The translations under genes and the position numbers were made by a program. Below are positions 47,576 to 56,606 of a stretch of 64,000 nt of DNA, piece by piece. The DNA comes from Deltaproteobacteria bacterium (GTDB lineage Bacteria > Myxococcota_A > UBA9160 > UBA4427), in assembly GCA_029261855.1 (NCBI GenBank), contig JAJDAN010000013.1:168935-232934 (forward strand), given 5' to 3'. How positions within the stretch are numbered: the first letter of the stretch is position 1; each line of letters opens with the position of its first letter. The notes below the pieces were generated by a model. It had not been told where the DNA came from, made no database searches, and was given only the letters and a program-made list of their open reading frames with translations.

Positions 47576-49141
47576 TCAAGCCGCGTTCTGGATTTCGTCT
47601 CCACCTACATCCATGGGGACTCGTTCGACGATGAAATCGTGCCGATCCGCAGATTCTTCGAAGTCTCGAATGATCTCGAGCAGGTCGTGATCGATCGAGA
47701 CCGTGCGACTCAGATCGAAGATGACGTGTGAACCATCCGGCACCGCCGAGAGTTCGCGTAGCAGCGCACCGCGACTCAGGAACGAGACCTGCTCGGCCAG
47801 GCGCACCCGCACGATGTGGCCCTCCGCCGCGTCATCGCGCTCCTCCACCTCGAGCGTGTGGGAGTTGACGTAGTTGCGATGAAGGACGACGAATACGCCG
47901 ACTGCAAGCCCCAGCAAGACGCCGGTCAGCAGGTCCGTTAGAAGGATCGCCGCCACCGTCACGATGAACGGGTTGAACTGGTTCGGCCCAAGCCGGTACA
48001 ACGACACGAAGAGTTCGGGCTTGGCGAGCTTGTAGCCAACGACGAAGAGGATGCTCGCCAGCACCGCCAAGGGCACGAGATTCAGCAGACTCGCCATCAA
48101 CGACACGGCGATCAGCAGCAAGAAGCCGTGGATGACAGCCGAGTTCTTGGTGCGCGCACCCGATTGAATATTCGCCGAACTTCGAACGATCACCTGTGTC
48201 ACGGGCAAGCCACCGACGAAGCCCGACAGCGCGTTCCCCACGCCCTGTGCCATGAGTTCGCGATTCGTGGGGGTGACTCGCTTGGCTGGATCCATCTTGT
48301 CGGTGGCTTCCACGCACAGCAGGGTTTCCAGGCTGGCCACGATCGCGAGCGTCACGGCAGTAACCCAGATCTGCGGACTTCCTATCTGCGACCAGTCGGG
48401 CGCAGTCAGCAGGCTGCCTACCTGCGAAAATCCATCCAACACCGGAACCTGAACCAGGTGATCCACCGAGATTGCCCACCCTGGGGCGTACCGCAGCGTG
48501 GCCCACTGGTACGCGATTCCGAAACAGACCGCGACGAGTGGACCCTGGATGACATGGAAGATCTTGGCGCGGGGGATGAGGACCTTCTCCCACAGGATCA
48601 GGATCCCAAGCGCGACGATTGCAACCAGTGTCGCGCTCGGATCGATCTGCTCGAGCGCTCGCGGGATCGCCGATAGGGTGTTCTGACCGTCCGGCTGGAA
48701 GAACGCGAAATCGCCTTCCGGGTCGGCGTCCCAACCAAAGGCGTGCGGGATCTGCTTGAGGATGATCAGAAGGCCGATCCCCGTCAGCATCCCCTTGATC
48801 ACCGCAGACGGAAAGAAGTAGGCAAGGATACCGGCCCGAGCCACGCCCAGCGCGATCTGCAGGAAGCCGGATATCACCACCGCCACCAGGAACGCTTCGA
48901 AGCTCCCGAGCGTTTCGATTGCGGTAGCCACGATGACGGCAAGACCGGCGGCCGGTCCGGAGACCCCCAGCGGCGAACCACTCAGCGAACCGACGACGAT
49001 CCCGCCCACGATCCCCGCAATCAGACCTGAAAACAGGGGGGCTCCACTGGCGAGCGCGATTCCCAGGCAGAGCGGTACGGCGACAAAGAAGACGACCACC
49101 CCCGCCGGCGCGTCGTCTCGAAGATGTCGGAGGGAGTCCAA
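47576..49141 (-). CDS. SulP-family anion (bicarbonate-like) transporter with STAS domain
   Basis: Inner-membrane transporter of 521 aa. About 11-12 transmembrane segments cover residues 12-405, beginning with the SulP signature LRHLRDDAPAGVVVFFVAVPLCLGIALASGAP (quoted in part as GVVVFFVAVPLCLGIALA). Residues 430-515 are a STAS domain (HVIFDLSRTVSIDHDLLEII). SulP proteins carry bicarbonate or sulfate with sodium or protons. The neighbouring carbonic anhydrase favours bicarbonate. The TTG start is 8 nt after AAGGAG. The promoter must lie in the 169-bp region shared with the divergent OxyR-like gene. Confidence 0.92.
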   Translation of the reverse strand: MDSLRHLRDDAPAGVVVFFVAVPLCLGIALASGAPLFSGLIAGIVGGIVVGSLSGSPLGVSGPAAGLAVIVATAIETLGSFEAFLVAVVISGFLQIALGVARAGILAYFFPSAVIKGMLTGIGLLIILKQIPHAFGWDADPEGDFAFFQPDGQNTLSAIPRALEQIDPSATLVAIVALGILILWEKVLIPRAKIFHVIQGPLVAVCFGIAYQWATLRYAPGWAISVDHLVQVPVLDGFSQVGSLLTAPDWSQIGSPQIWVTAVTLAIVASLETLLCVEATDKMDPAKRVTPTNRELMAQGVGNALSGFVGGLPVTQVIVRSSANIQSGARTKNSAVIHGFLLLIAVSLMASLLNLVPLAVLASILFVVGYKLAKPELFVSLYRLGPNQFNPFIVTVAAILLTDLLTGVLLGLAVGVFVVLHRNYVNSHTLEVEERDDAAEGHIVRVRLAEQVSFLSRGALLRELSAVPDGSHVIFDLSRTVSIDHDLLEIIRDFEESADRHDFIVERVPMDVGGDEIQNAA

Positions 49142-49246
49142 GCTGCATTCTCCTTGGTTCGCGGGATCAGCGAGACCGATTTCGTCGCCGGACGGACGAT
49201 CTTAAGCGTTCCCGCTAATTGCTCTAGTGCTGATCGTGAATTAAAG

Positions 49247-49265
49247 TAATAGGTTAAACCTATTA
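49247..49265. promoter_or_regulatory. 19-bp perfect palindrome matching the OxyR box
   Basis: TAATAGGTT-A-AACCTATTA, 9-bp arms. It contains ATAG-N7-CTAT with T and A at the expected inner positions, the OxyR half-consensus ATAGntnnnanCTAT. It lies in an AT-rich patch between the SulP and LysR-type genes, 46 bp before the regulator's start, and so can control both. Confidence 0.75.
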
Positions 49266-49310
49266 GCGACGCGGCAGTGCGGCCCTGCGCGCAGCGACGG
49301 ACGCCTTTTC

Positions 49311-50267
49311 ATGGACAGATCCCGACCCACGGTTCGTCAGATTCAGTACTTCATCGCCATCGCCGAAACCTTGAGTTTCAACCAGGCGGCGAAGCGGCTC
49401 GACGTGAGTCAGCCAACCCTCACCACGCAGATCGTTGCCTTCGAAGAGGCGCTCGGGCTGCAGCTCTTCGAGCGATCCCGCGCGGGAACGATCCTTACTG
49501 CCGTCGGTCGAGACCTCTTGCCCAACGCACGGCGGGTGATCGAGGAGCTTCAGGGCTTGATCGATCAGGCGGCATCCGGCTCTCGGGGCCCCGCCGGCAC
49601 CTACCGCCTGGGCGTCACGCCGACGCTCGGGCCCTATCTCCTCCCCCACATTCTCCCCGCGCTCCATCAGCGTTACAACGTGCTCAAACTCTCCGTTCGC
49701 GAGGGCGCCCCTCGCGACCTCGAAGCCGGTCTGGCGAACGGCGAGCACGACCTCATTCTCACACCGCTGCCAGTCGACGATCAGAGGCTGACCGTCGCTC
49801 CGCTGTTTCGAGAACCGTTGAAACTCGTTCTGCCGGCCGATCATCGCCTGGTCAAACGAAAGAACATCAATCGCCGCGACCTGGCCGGCGAGTTCGTGCT
49901 CACCATCGACGAGCACCACCACTTCCACCAACAGATCGAACAACTCTGTGTGAGCCTGGGCGCGCACCTCCGCCGCGACTACGAAGGCACCAGCCTCGAC
50001 ACCTTGCGCCACATGGTGGTCATGGGAATGGGCATCGCGTTTCTTCCCGCGCTCTATATCCGTTCGGAAATCCACCGCCCCGATGAATTGCGCGTGACCA
50101 CGTTGCGGGGCGGAGCCGTGGAACGAACTCACGCACTGGCATGGCGCGCCTCTTCGCCCGCCCGTGGGCTCTTTCGCGAGATCTCAGATGTCATCCGCAG
50201 CCTCGTCGTGCGCGACCTTGCAGATGATCTCGTACCCATCGCGGCGCGGAAGAGCCGATCGGGATGA
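49311..50267 (+). CDS. OxyR-like LysR-family regulator lacking the peroxidatic Cys
   Basis: LysR-type regulator of 318 aa. The winged HTH covers about residues 8-65 (SFNQAAKRLDVSQPTLTTQI). The effector domain follows the OxyR pattern, with TSLDTLRHMVVMGMGIAFLPAL near 222-243 as in OxyR. Aligning the OxyR redox loop CLRDQAMGFC places His204 at the peroxidatic Cys199 position, while the resolving cysteine is kept as Cys213. It therefore should not sense peroxide by the standard disulphide. An OxyR-type box lies 46 bp upstream. The gene is divergent from the SulP/carbonic anhydrase operon, its probable target. No Shine-Dalgarno is seen before the ATG. Confidence 0.85.
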   Translation: MDRSRPTVRQIQYFIAIAETLSFNQAAKRLDVSQPTLTTQIVAFEEALGLQLFERSRAGTILTAVGRDLLPNARRVIEELQGLIDQAASGSRGPAGTYRLGVTPTLGPYLLPHILPALHQRYNVLKLSVREGAPRDLEAGLANGEHDLILTPLPVDDQRLTVAPLFREPLKLVLPADHRLVKRKNINRRDLAGEFVLTIDEHHHFHQQIEQLCVSLGAHLRRDYEGTSLDTLRHMVVMGMGIAFLPALYIRSEIHRPDELRVTTLRGGAVERTHALAWRASSPARGLFREISDVIRSLVVRDLADDLVPIAARKSRSG

Positions 50268-50454
50268 GCCGCATCCGCCGGGAATGCAGGACATCCACCG
50301 GCGAGCAAGCTGGCGGCCTGCGGCGACGTCGTCACCCTCGATATGGAGCACGCGCCCGCCGACCTGCTCGAAGTGCCCGCGCGAGTCACGTTCCGTCGAT
50401 CTACCCGGCAGGTCCGTGGCAAGACCGAGGCATTCGCAACAGCATGGGCGACCG

Positions 50455-51789
50455 CTAGAAGACGATTTGCGCCCGCGCCGTGAACGCGTGGATGTGCTCG
50501 TTGAGCCCGGAAAGAGTCACGCGGCTGTTCGGGTCTGCGTTGCCGTACACGTAGTTCAGGCGGAACATCACGTTCGCGTTCGCCCACCAGTTCAGGCCGA
50601 CCGTCACGTCGCGCTCGACACCACCCTGGACGTCTGCGTTGGTTAGATCGATCTGACTGAAGCGCGCTGCCACTTCCCAGGCGCCAAGCGGCTCTCGTAT
50701 CGGAATCACCCTCTTGTACTTGCCGCTCTTCCTGTCGTAGTTCCGGGACTCTCCAGTAAGGAAGACGCCGCCCTGCACATAGAATCCGCTGAAGTCGAGG
50801 GACGACTGGCCATTGTTTCTCCGTACGTGGGCGGCCGTGTATTCGGCTTGACCGTGAAAGCGCCCGCAGACCATCGTCGCCTCGAAGTTGTACATGAGCG
50901 TCTCCTTCGAGGTCGAAAGGACTCCCGTGTCGACCAGGTACGTCCCGGCCGTATGCGCTTCGGGGAGGGCGCGGAAGCGGAGGTCACTCGGACTCTTGAA
51001 GTCGCGATAGACCAACGAGCCGCCGATTGCGGCGACCTTCGTCGGCTCGGCGATCGGAGCGAAGACGAAGCGGTGTCCCGTACCAAAGTCCTCGTCGTCT
51101 GCGCCGCTGTCATCGAGCCCGCCGGAGAAGAGGCCGCCGCTGTAGCTCCACATGTCGCCATACGAAGCCAGCACCACACCCAGTCGCCGCCGCCCCTCCT
51201 CCTGGTTGTCGATGAATGCGTCGGGCAGCGCGCGCTCCTGGAACACCTGCCAGTTCGAGCTCGTCATCGACGACTGGCTGAACGGCACTTTCTGGTGTCC
51301 CAACGTCACGGTGAAGGGCTCGAAGCGGCTATATCGAAGCCAGCCGTCCGTGACCTGAACCTCACCGTCCGAGTCGAAGTTCACCTCGAGCTTGTAGTCC
51401 CAGTCGTTCCAGACGGTGCCGAACGACTTGATGCGGGCGCGCCGAACCTCGGCGCCGTCGCCGAGCTTGGTCTTGTCCTGAATGAAGACTCCCCCGTCGA
51501 ACTGCAGTCGACCGCCGAACGCGAATTCGAACTTGTCGTCAGGGGTCTTGATGGAGAGGCCCTTGTAGTTCGCACTGATGTCGATGAGATCTCTCGAGTC
51601 CGACTCTTCTTCGACCTTCTTCTCTTCGGCATCAGCGTCCCCGAGCGTCTCGAGGTCTTCAGCCGTGATCAGCCCTTTCTTGACCAGGAGATCTTCCAGC
51701 GAGTCCTCCGCAGAGGCCGGGGTCATCGAGAGTACGCCGACAATGACTGCTGAGAACACTTGGCATGTGGTTCGTCGAACGATCTTCAA
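50455..51789 (-). CDS. phosphate-selective porin (OprP/OprO family)
   Basis: Outer-membrane porin of 444 aa. Signal peptide about residues 1-27 (ends PASAEDS), then a short coiled region rich in Asp/Glu (AEEKKVEEESDSRD) and a beta-barrel with KFEFAFGGRLQFDGG, EVRRARIKSFGTVWNDWDYKLEVNF (in part: RRARIKSFGTVWNDWDYKLE) and the C-terminal FTARAQIVF ending in Phe, as in OprP/OprO. These trimeric porins take up phosphate or polyphosphate during starvation. It lies downstream of phoR in the same direction, so membership of the Pho regulon is likely, though no Pho box was seen in front. The TTG 51789 start (MKIVRRTT) was chosen because it gives a signal peptide; an upstream frame extends 66 codons without one. 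Confidence 0.87.
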   Translation of the reverse strand: MKIVRRTTCQVFSAVIVGVLSMTPASAEDSLEDLLVKKGLITAEDLETLGDADAEEKKVEEESDSRDLIDISANYKGLSIKTPDDKFEFAFGGRLQFDGGVFIQDKTKLGDGAEVRRARIKSFGTVWNDWDYKLEVNFDSDGEVQVTDGWLRYSRFEPFTVTLGHQKVPFSQSSMTSSNWQVFQERALPDAFIDNQEEGRRRLGVVLASYGDMWSYSGGLFSGGLDDSGADDEDFGTGHRFVFAPIAEPTKVAAIGGSLVYRDFKSPSDLRFRALPEAHTAGTYLVDTGVLSTSKETLMYNFEATMVCGRFHGQAEYTAAHVRRNNGQSSLDFSGFYVQGGVFLTGESRNYDRKSGKYKRVIPIREPLGAWEVAARFSQIDLTNADVQGGVERDVTVGLNWWANANVMFRLNYVYGNADPNSRVTLSGLNEHIHAFTARAQIVF

Positions 51790-52178
51790 AGGAGGATCCT
51801 CTGGTCCAGTGGCCCCACCGGCCCCGGAGTCACTCTCCTTGGGGCAGCGCTGGGGCATCGGAATGTCGAGCCGGTCAATGCAGCAAGCATAGGTCCGCTC
51901 TGCGGTCCCGCCTCGGTTGGCAATGCACGTCGTCGAAGTATTGGTCAACCAATTGCCACAGGGCATCGGTCTGGACGCGGGCCGCATTGTGCTCAGGGAA
52001 TGTGTCGTTCGCGTTACGAGACTGTGAATAGTGCTGTAGAAGTCGGACTCAAGACGGCTTCTGGAAGTAGGCGACGAAGTCTCGAAGCGCTGCCTCCAGC
52101 CCGAATGAACTCCCTGGCCGGTGTATCCGCATCCGGCAGCGCGAACGCACCGCCCGGATCGGGCTCCGCGAAGCGGCG
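51790..52178. other. gene-free stretch between porin and phoR
   Basis: 389 bp without a convincing gene: open frames here have poor codon structure. It holds one perfect palindrome, ATTGGT-CA-ACCAAT at 51940-51953, which may be an operator for the porin. No Pho box, terminator U-run or RNA gene was recognised. Confidence 0.55.
51940..51953. promoter_or_regulatory. palindrome ATTGGTCAACCAAT upstream of the porin
   Basis: Perfect 6-bp inverted repeat with a 2-bp centre, 151 bp before the porin start codon on the minus strand. It could bind a dimeric regulator. It differs from the 11-bp-period Pho box found before pstS. Confidence 0.35.
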
Positions 52179-53933
52179 TCAGGTCTGGGGCGGTGCCGCT
52201 GGCAGCCAGAAGCTGAAGCGAGACCCCTCGCCCAGGGTGCTCTCCACCTGGATCTCGCCGCCCATGGCCTGGAGCAGGTGCTTCACGATTGCGAGGCCCA
52301 GGCCGGTGCCGCCCAGCGCCCGCGAGCGCGCCTTGTCCACGCGGTAGAAGCGCTCGAAGACGCGGTCGACCTCGTCCGCTGGGATGCCGAGCCCGGTGTC
52401 GTGAACCGAGACCTCGATTCGTCCGGGCTTTGCGCCGATGTGGATCTCGATGCGTCCGCCTTCGTCGCTGTATTTGACGGCGTTGTCGATGAGGTTCGTG
52501 AGCACCTGTTCGATGGCCCGTCGGTCCCCCCAGGCGGAACCCGCTGCGCCCAGCTTGATCTCGGCTTCGATGGACCGCTTCTCCAGCCGGGGGCGCATGT
52601 CGTCGAGCAGGATCTCGGCGACGTGGGCGACGTCGACCTCGCCGAGCCGCAGCGGTTGTCTCCTGCCTTCGATCTGGGAAAGCTCGAGCAGATCGTCGAT
52701 CAGGTTCTTGAGCCGTTCGGCGTTGCGGGCGATGACGTCGACGAAGCGGCGCGCGTCCTCCGGCGGGACACTGTCGCTGCTGAGCGTTGCCGCAAAGCCC
52801 TGGATCGAGGTGAGGGGCGTCCGCAGCTCGTGCGATGCGTTGGCGAGGAAGTCGCGACGAACCTGGTCCAGCCGGCGCAGCTCGCTGACGTCGTGGAAGA
52901 CCGCGACGCAGCCTCCACGACCGACCGGAGGCACGGCGACGGCATGGACGAGCAGGATGCGCGAGCCGATCTCGAGCTCGCAGACCTGCTCTTCATCACG
53001 CGTCGCCGCGTCTCGCAGCGCCTGATGGAGTGCTTCGTTCCGGACGAGGTCGACCGGGAGTTTCCCGGTCGGGTCTGCCCATACGCCCAGCAGTTCCTGG
53101 AAGCGCGGGTTGGCGAGACTGACGTGTCCGGCGGCGTCGACCACGAGCACGCCCTCGACCATGCTCGTCAGGACGGCTTCCAGTCGGGTCTTCTCGGCCC
53201 TCGTCTCCTCGAGTCGGCTTCGCAGCTGCTCGGCCACGCGATTGATCGAGGCGCCGATTTCGCCGAGCTCATCGCCGCTCCTCCAGTGCAGCCGTCGATC
53301 GAGGCGTCCGGCCGCGATGTCGGTAACGACGTCCCGTAGCTCTTCGACGGGACGGAGCGTGAAGCGCGCCAGCAGGAAGGACAGCAGCAGGGCCCCGACC
53401 AGGCCGACCGCGCCCGCGACGAGCAGCTCACTGCGCAGTCCGGCGATGGCCGCGTCGATCTCGCCCAGGTCGACGGCGAGGCGAACGATCCGGCCCCTCG
53501 CAGCGGGGTCCGGGGGCAGGGCGAGATACAGCAGCGGGCGCCTGACGGTCGCGCTGTCCCGGGTGCTGCGACCGATCTCCCCCGACAAGGCCTGGAGCAC
53601 CTCCGGGCGGTTCCCGTGGTTCTGGATCCCGGGCAGCAGGTTCAGCGGCACGTCGGAATCGCCGACGACGCGGCCGTCTCCCTCGATCAAGGTGACCCGC
53701 GCTCCTGCGGCCGCGCTGGCGCGAGTCGCGAGGGCATGCACGCTGCTGGCCGAGTCGCCGGACGCGCTTCGCAACAGCTCCTGCACGAGCAGAGCGCGTT
53801 CGCCGAGGTCCTGCTCGATCCGCGCCATCTCCCGCGCCCGCAGGCCCCGCTCGGCGAGGACGCCGACGGAGGCGACCACCGCCAGTACCAGGGCGGCCAG
53901 GACTCCCATCAGCTTGAGCTGGATGCGGGGCAC
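52179..53933 (-). CDS. phoR: phosphate-regulon sensor histidine kinase
   Basis: Membrane sensor kinase of 584 aa. Transmembrane helices at about 8-25 and 165-185 enclose a periplasmic or membrane-proximal sensor region; HAMP covers 190-240, a PAS domain 245-340, and the kinase core 350-582. The phosphorylated His is His368 in ASHELRTPL; the ATP-binding N and G boxes are LIDNAVKYSDEGG and GTGLGLAIVKHLL. It should phosphorylate PhoB when the Pst system signals low phosphate. GTG is the start. Its gene begins 10 nt after phoB, which in turn follows phoU. Confidence 0.93.
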   Translation of the reverse strand: MPRIQLKLMGVLAALVLAVVASVGVLAERGLRAREMARIEQDLGERALLVQELLRSASGDSASSVHALATRASAAAGARVTLIEGDGRVVGDSDVPLNLLPGIQNHGNRPEVLQALSGEIGRSTRDSATVRRPLLYLALPPDPAARGRIVRLAVDLGEIDAAIAGLRSELLVAGAVGLVGALLLSFLLARFTLRPVEELRDVVTDIAAGRLDRRLHWRSGDELGEIGASINRVAEQLRSRLEETRAEKTRLEAVLTSMVEGVLVVDAAGHVSLANPRFQELLGVWADPTGKLPVDLVRNEALHQALRDAATRDEEQVCELEIGSRILLVHAVAVPPVGRGGCVAVFHDVSELRRLDQVRRDFLANASHELRTPLTSIQGFAATLSSDSVPPEDARRFVDVIARNAERLKNLIDDLLELSQIEGRRQPLRLGEVDVAHVAEILLDDMRPRLEKRSIEAEIKLGAAGSAWGDRRAIEQVLTNLIDNAVKYSDEGGRIEIHIGAKPGRIEVSVHDTGLGIPADEVDRVFERFYRVDKARSRALGGTGLGLAIVKHLLQAMGGEIQVESTLGEGSRFSFWLPAAPPQT

Positions 53934-53943
53934 GACCGGGAGC

Positions 53944-54633
53944 TTACTCCGCGAAGCGGTAGCCCACCCCGCGGATGGTGTGGATCAGGGCGCCGCCCGT
54001 GCCGAGCTTTTCCCGCAGGCGCTTCATGTGGGTGTCGATGGTGCGAAGGGTCACCGTGACATCGGGTCCCCAGACCTCGTCGAGCAGACGCTCGCGGCTC
54101 ATGACGCGTCCCGGTCGGGACATCAGCATTCGCAGCAGTTGGAATTCCTTGGCGGTGAGGTCCACCTTGACCCCGCCGATCTCACACAGGTGTCGTGCTG
54201 TGTCGAGACTGAGCTCGCCGTGCTGGAGCACTTCGGGGACGTCGCTCGCTTCCGGCGTCGCCGCGCTGCGGCGGAGTACCGCCCGGACTCGGAGCACCAG
54301 CTCGCGCGGGCTGAAGGGCTTGGCGACGTAGTCGTCCGCGCCCAGCTCGAAGCCGACGAGGCGGTCCACCTCGTCGGAACGTGCGGTGACCATGATGATC
54401 GGTAGCTCCTTCAGGTCGGGGTCGGAACGAATCTCGCGGCAGAGCTCGGTGCCCGAGCGGTCCGGGAGCATCAGATCGAGAACCACCAGGCCGGGGCGAC
54501 GCCGCCTCAGCGCGTGGAGCGCGGCGTTGCCGTCGCTCGCGGTGTCGACATGGAAGCCCGCCTGGTCGAGGTGATACCGGATGAGTTCCTGGATGTCGGG
54601 TTCGTCCTCGACGACGAGGATGCGTGCGGTCAT
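53944..54633 (-). CDS. phoB: phosphate-regulon response regulator
   Basis: OmpR/PhoB-type response regulator of 229 aa. Receiver domain residues 3-115 with phosphoacceptor Asp53 (VVLDLMLPD), acidic pocket VEDEPD at 8-13 and switch Lys in YVAKPFSPREL near 103. The winged-helix domain occupies 130-227 (ELSLDTARHLCEI, VTLRTIDTHMKRLREKLG). It binds Pho boxes, and an 11-bp-period direct repeat before pstS is its probable target. The gene lies 21 nt after phoU and 10 nt before phoR in one operon; the operon probably starts near 55330. Confidence 0.95.
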   Translation of the reverse strand: MTARILVVEDEPDIQELIRYHLDQAGFHVDTASDGNAALHALRRRRPGLVVLDLMLPDRSGTELCREIRSDPDLKELPIIMVTARSDEVDRLVGFELGADDYVAKPFSPRELVLRVRAVLRRSAATPEASDVPEVLQHGELSLDTARHLCEIGGVKVDLTAKEFQLLRMLMSRPGRVMSRERLLDEVWGPDVTVTLRTIDTHMKRLREKLGTGGALIHTIRGVGYRFAE

Positions 54634-54654
54634 GGGGCCCTCCTGTCGGGCGCG

Positions 54655-55320
54655 TCAGGTTCCGAGCTTTGCGGCGTGCTTGAGGTTCTTGGATTCGGCG
54701 ATTCGCACGACCTCCTCGGCGATGTTGGTCGCATGGTCGGCGACCCGCTCGAGGTTCTTTGCGATGAGGATGAAGTCGACCTCCTGGGGGGAGTTCTCCG
54801 GCTGCCGCTGCAGCTCGTCGAGCGCGTCTCGGACGACGATGTCCTCGTGCTCGTCGACGAGGTCGTCGCCGGCGAGCACCCGGTGCGCCGCTTCGGTGTC
54901 GACGCTGGCGAACGCATCGAGCGCCAGTCGCAGCTGCCGGCGACTCTCGTCGCCGAGCTGCTCGAGCTTCGCGGGCACCGTCACATTCGGGCGGTCCGCC
55001 AGGCGCGCGGCGCTCTTGGCGATGTTGCGGGCGAGATCGCCCACGCGCTCGAGATCCGTGGCCAGGCTCTTCACGCCGATCACCGCGCGCAGGTCCCGGG
55101 CGACGGGTGCCTGCAGGGCGAGCACCTCGAGCACGGTCTCGTCGATCTCGACGTCCAGTCGGTCGATGGCGAGGTCGTCGTGCTGGACTTCTTCGGCCAG
55201 GCGGCGGTCGCGGCGGATTAGAGCGTCCAGCGCCTTCCCGAGGATCGACTCGGCCAGCCCTCCCATTCTCAGTCCCAGCTCTCGCAAGGCTTCCAGGTCG
55301 CGCTCGACGATTCTCGACAC
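54655..55320 (-). CDS. phoU: phosphate transport system regulator PhoU
   Basis: All-helical PhoU of 221 aa, the usual length. It consists of two similar three-helix bundles (about 10-105 and 115-215) with the conserved E-x3-D-x2-R metal-binding words ATDLERVGDLARNIAK near 85 and AKNLERVADHATNIAEEV near 185. PhoU links PstB activity to PhoR and keeps the Pho response off in phosphate-rich conditions. The GTG at 55320 with GGGAGA 9 nt before it is preferred over an upstream ATG that would add an unusual N-terminus. It is first in the phoU-phoB-phoR operon and is divergent from pstSCAB. Confidence 0.93.
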   Translation of the reverse strand: MSRIVERDLEALRELGLRMGGLAESILGKALDALIRRDRRLAEEVQHDDLAIDRLDVEIDETVLEVLALQAPVARDLRAVIGVKSLATDLERVGDLARNIAKSAARLADRPNVTVPAKLEQLGDESRRQLRLALDAFASVDTEAAHRVLAGDDLVDEHEDIVVRDALDELQRQPENSPQEVDFILIAKNLERVADHATNIAEEVVRIAESKNLKHAAKLGT

Positions 55321-55484
55321 TGTCTGTCTCCCTTCCTCGGGTCGGCCCGCGTCGGGCCTCGTCGACGTACCTCGGATGAAAGCAGCCGTCCGCGACGTTC
55401 CGGTGACGCCGTCGTGGCGGCTTCCCGAAACCATGTCCCGATAGTGTGGCGAATCTGCCGGATCTCCGGTCCCCGGGCTTCAAC

Positions 55485-55511
55485 GTCACGCAACCGTCAC
55501 ACAACCTTCAC
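55485..55511 (+). promoter_or_regulatory. Pho box (PhoB-binding direct repeats) before pstS
   Basis: GTCAC at 55485 and 55496 and TTCAC at 55507 recur with an 11-bp period, separated by GCAACC and ACAACC. This is the architecture of Pho boxes. It lies 58 bp before the pstS start in the phoU/pstS divergent region, with a −10-like GATAGG about 12 bp further downstream. Confidence 0.75.
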
Positions 55512-55568
55512 TCCGAACGCAGATAGGGCCCTTAGCCTGCGCGCCGAATGTGAACCTTGGAGATCCAC

Positions 55569-56606
55569 GTGACGCTCAGAACCCAGCTACTCGGCCTCTC
55601 GGCCGCAGCGCTCTTCACCGTCTTCTCGTCCCCGGAGGCCCAGGCCCGGGAGATCCGGATCGTCGGCTCCTCGACTGTGTTTCCGTTCTCGGCGGCCGTC
55701 GCCGAGCAGTTCGGCCGCACCACCGCCTTCAAGACGCCCGTCGTCGAGAGCACCGGCTCAGGAGGCGGCCTCAAGCTCTTCTGTAGCGGTGTCGGGCTCG
55801 ATACGCCGGACATCACGAACTCCTCCCGCCGCATCAAGTCGTCGGAGGTGGAGAATTGCAACGCGAACGGCGTGACCGAGATCGTCGAGATCGAGGTTGG
55901 CTTCGACGGCATCGTGCTCGCGAACTCCCGTTCCTCGGGCCGCTACTCGCTGACCGCGGACCAGATCTTCCGGGCCCTCGCCAAGCAGATCCCCGTCAAC
56001 GGCAAGCTGGTGCCGAATCCGAACAAGACCTGGAAGGACGTGGCTTCCTCGCTGCCCGACGTGAAGATCGAGGTGCTCGGACCGCCCCCGACCTCCGGGA
56101 CCCGGGACGCCTTCGTCGAGCTGGCCATGGAGGCCGGCGCGAAGAAGAGCGAGATGCTCGCGGCCCTGCGCGCGAAGGACAAGAAGGCCTTCCAGGCAGT
56201 CGCCCACGCCATCCGCGAAGACGGCCACTACGTGGAAGCCGGTGAGAACGACAACCTGATCGTGCAGAAGCTGCAGGCCAATCCCGAAGCCCTCGGCATC
56301 TTCGGTTTCTCCTTCCTCGACCAGAACGAGGACCAGCTGCAGGGCAGCATCGTCGACGGCAACGAGCCGACCTTCGAGAACATCGCCGCCGGCGACTACT
56401 CGATCTCACGCTCGCTCTTCTTCTACGTGAAGAAGGCCCATGTCGGGGAGGTCCCGGGCATCCAGGAGTACGTGGCGGAGTTCACCAGCGACCGGGCCGC
56501 GGGTCCGGACGGCTATCTCGTCGACAAGGGTCTGATCCCCCTGCCGGGTCCCAAGCTGATCGCCGTGCGCACCCGGGGAGTGGAGCTGAGTGTCCTCGAC
56601 ATGTGA
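55569..56606 (+). CDS. pstS: phosphate ABC transporter substrate-binding protein
   Basis: Periplasmic phosphate-binding protein of 345 aa. Signal peptide about residues 1-23 (ends EAQAR). The mature N-terminus REIRIVGSSTVFPFSAAVAEQF and the phosphate-binding words ESTGSGGGLKLFC and GPPPTSGTRDAF are characteristic of PstS of the SphX/PstS family that also includes phosphate-starvation-induced variants. The GTG at 55569 is 7 nt after GGAG; an upstream in-frame TTG would remove that site. Its stop overlaps the pstC start by 17 nt. First gene of pstSCAB, behind a Pho box. Confidence 0.94.
   Translation: MTLRTQLLGLSAAALFTVFSSPEAQAREIRIVGSSTVFPFSAAVAEQFGRTTAFKTPVVESTGSGGGLKLFCSGVGLDTPDITNSSRRIKSSEVENCNANGVTEIVEIEVGFDGIVLANSRSSGRYSLTADQIFRALAKQIPVNGKLVPNPNKTWKDVASSLPDVKIEVLGPPPTSGTRDAFVELAMEAGAKKSEMLAALRAKDKKAFQAVAHAIREDGHYVEAGENDNLIVQKLQANPEALGIFGFSFLDQNEDQLQGSIVDGNEPTFENIAAGDYSISRSLFFYVKKAHVGEVPGIQEYVAEFTSDRAAGPDGYLVDKGLIPLPGPKLIAVRTRGVELSVLDM

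Noticed and set aside
50268..50480. An open frame directly in frame with the OxyR-like gene after its TGA (about 70 codons, with DMEHAPADLLEVPARVTF)
   Set aside because: Considered as Sec readthrough or a decayed gene. The regulator is already full length, there is no SECIS-like hairpin right after the TGA and no start codon with a ribosome binding site, so it is left as probably non-coding.
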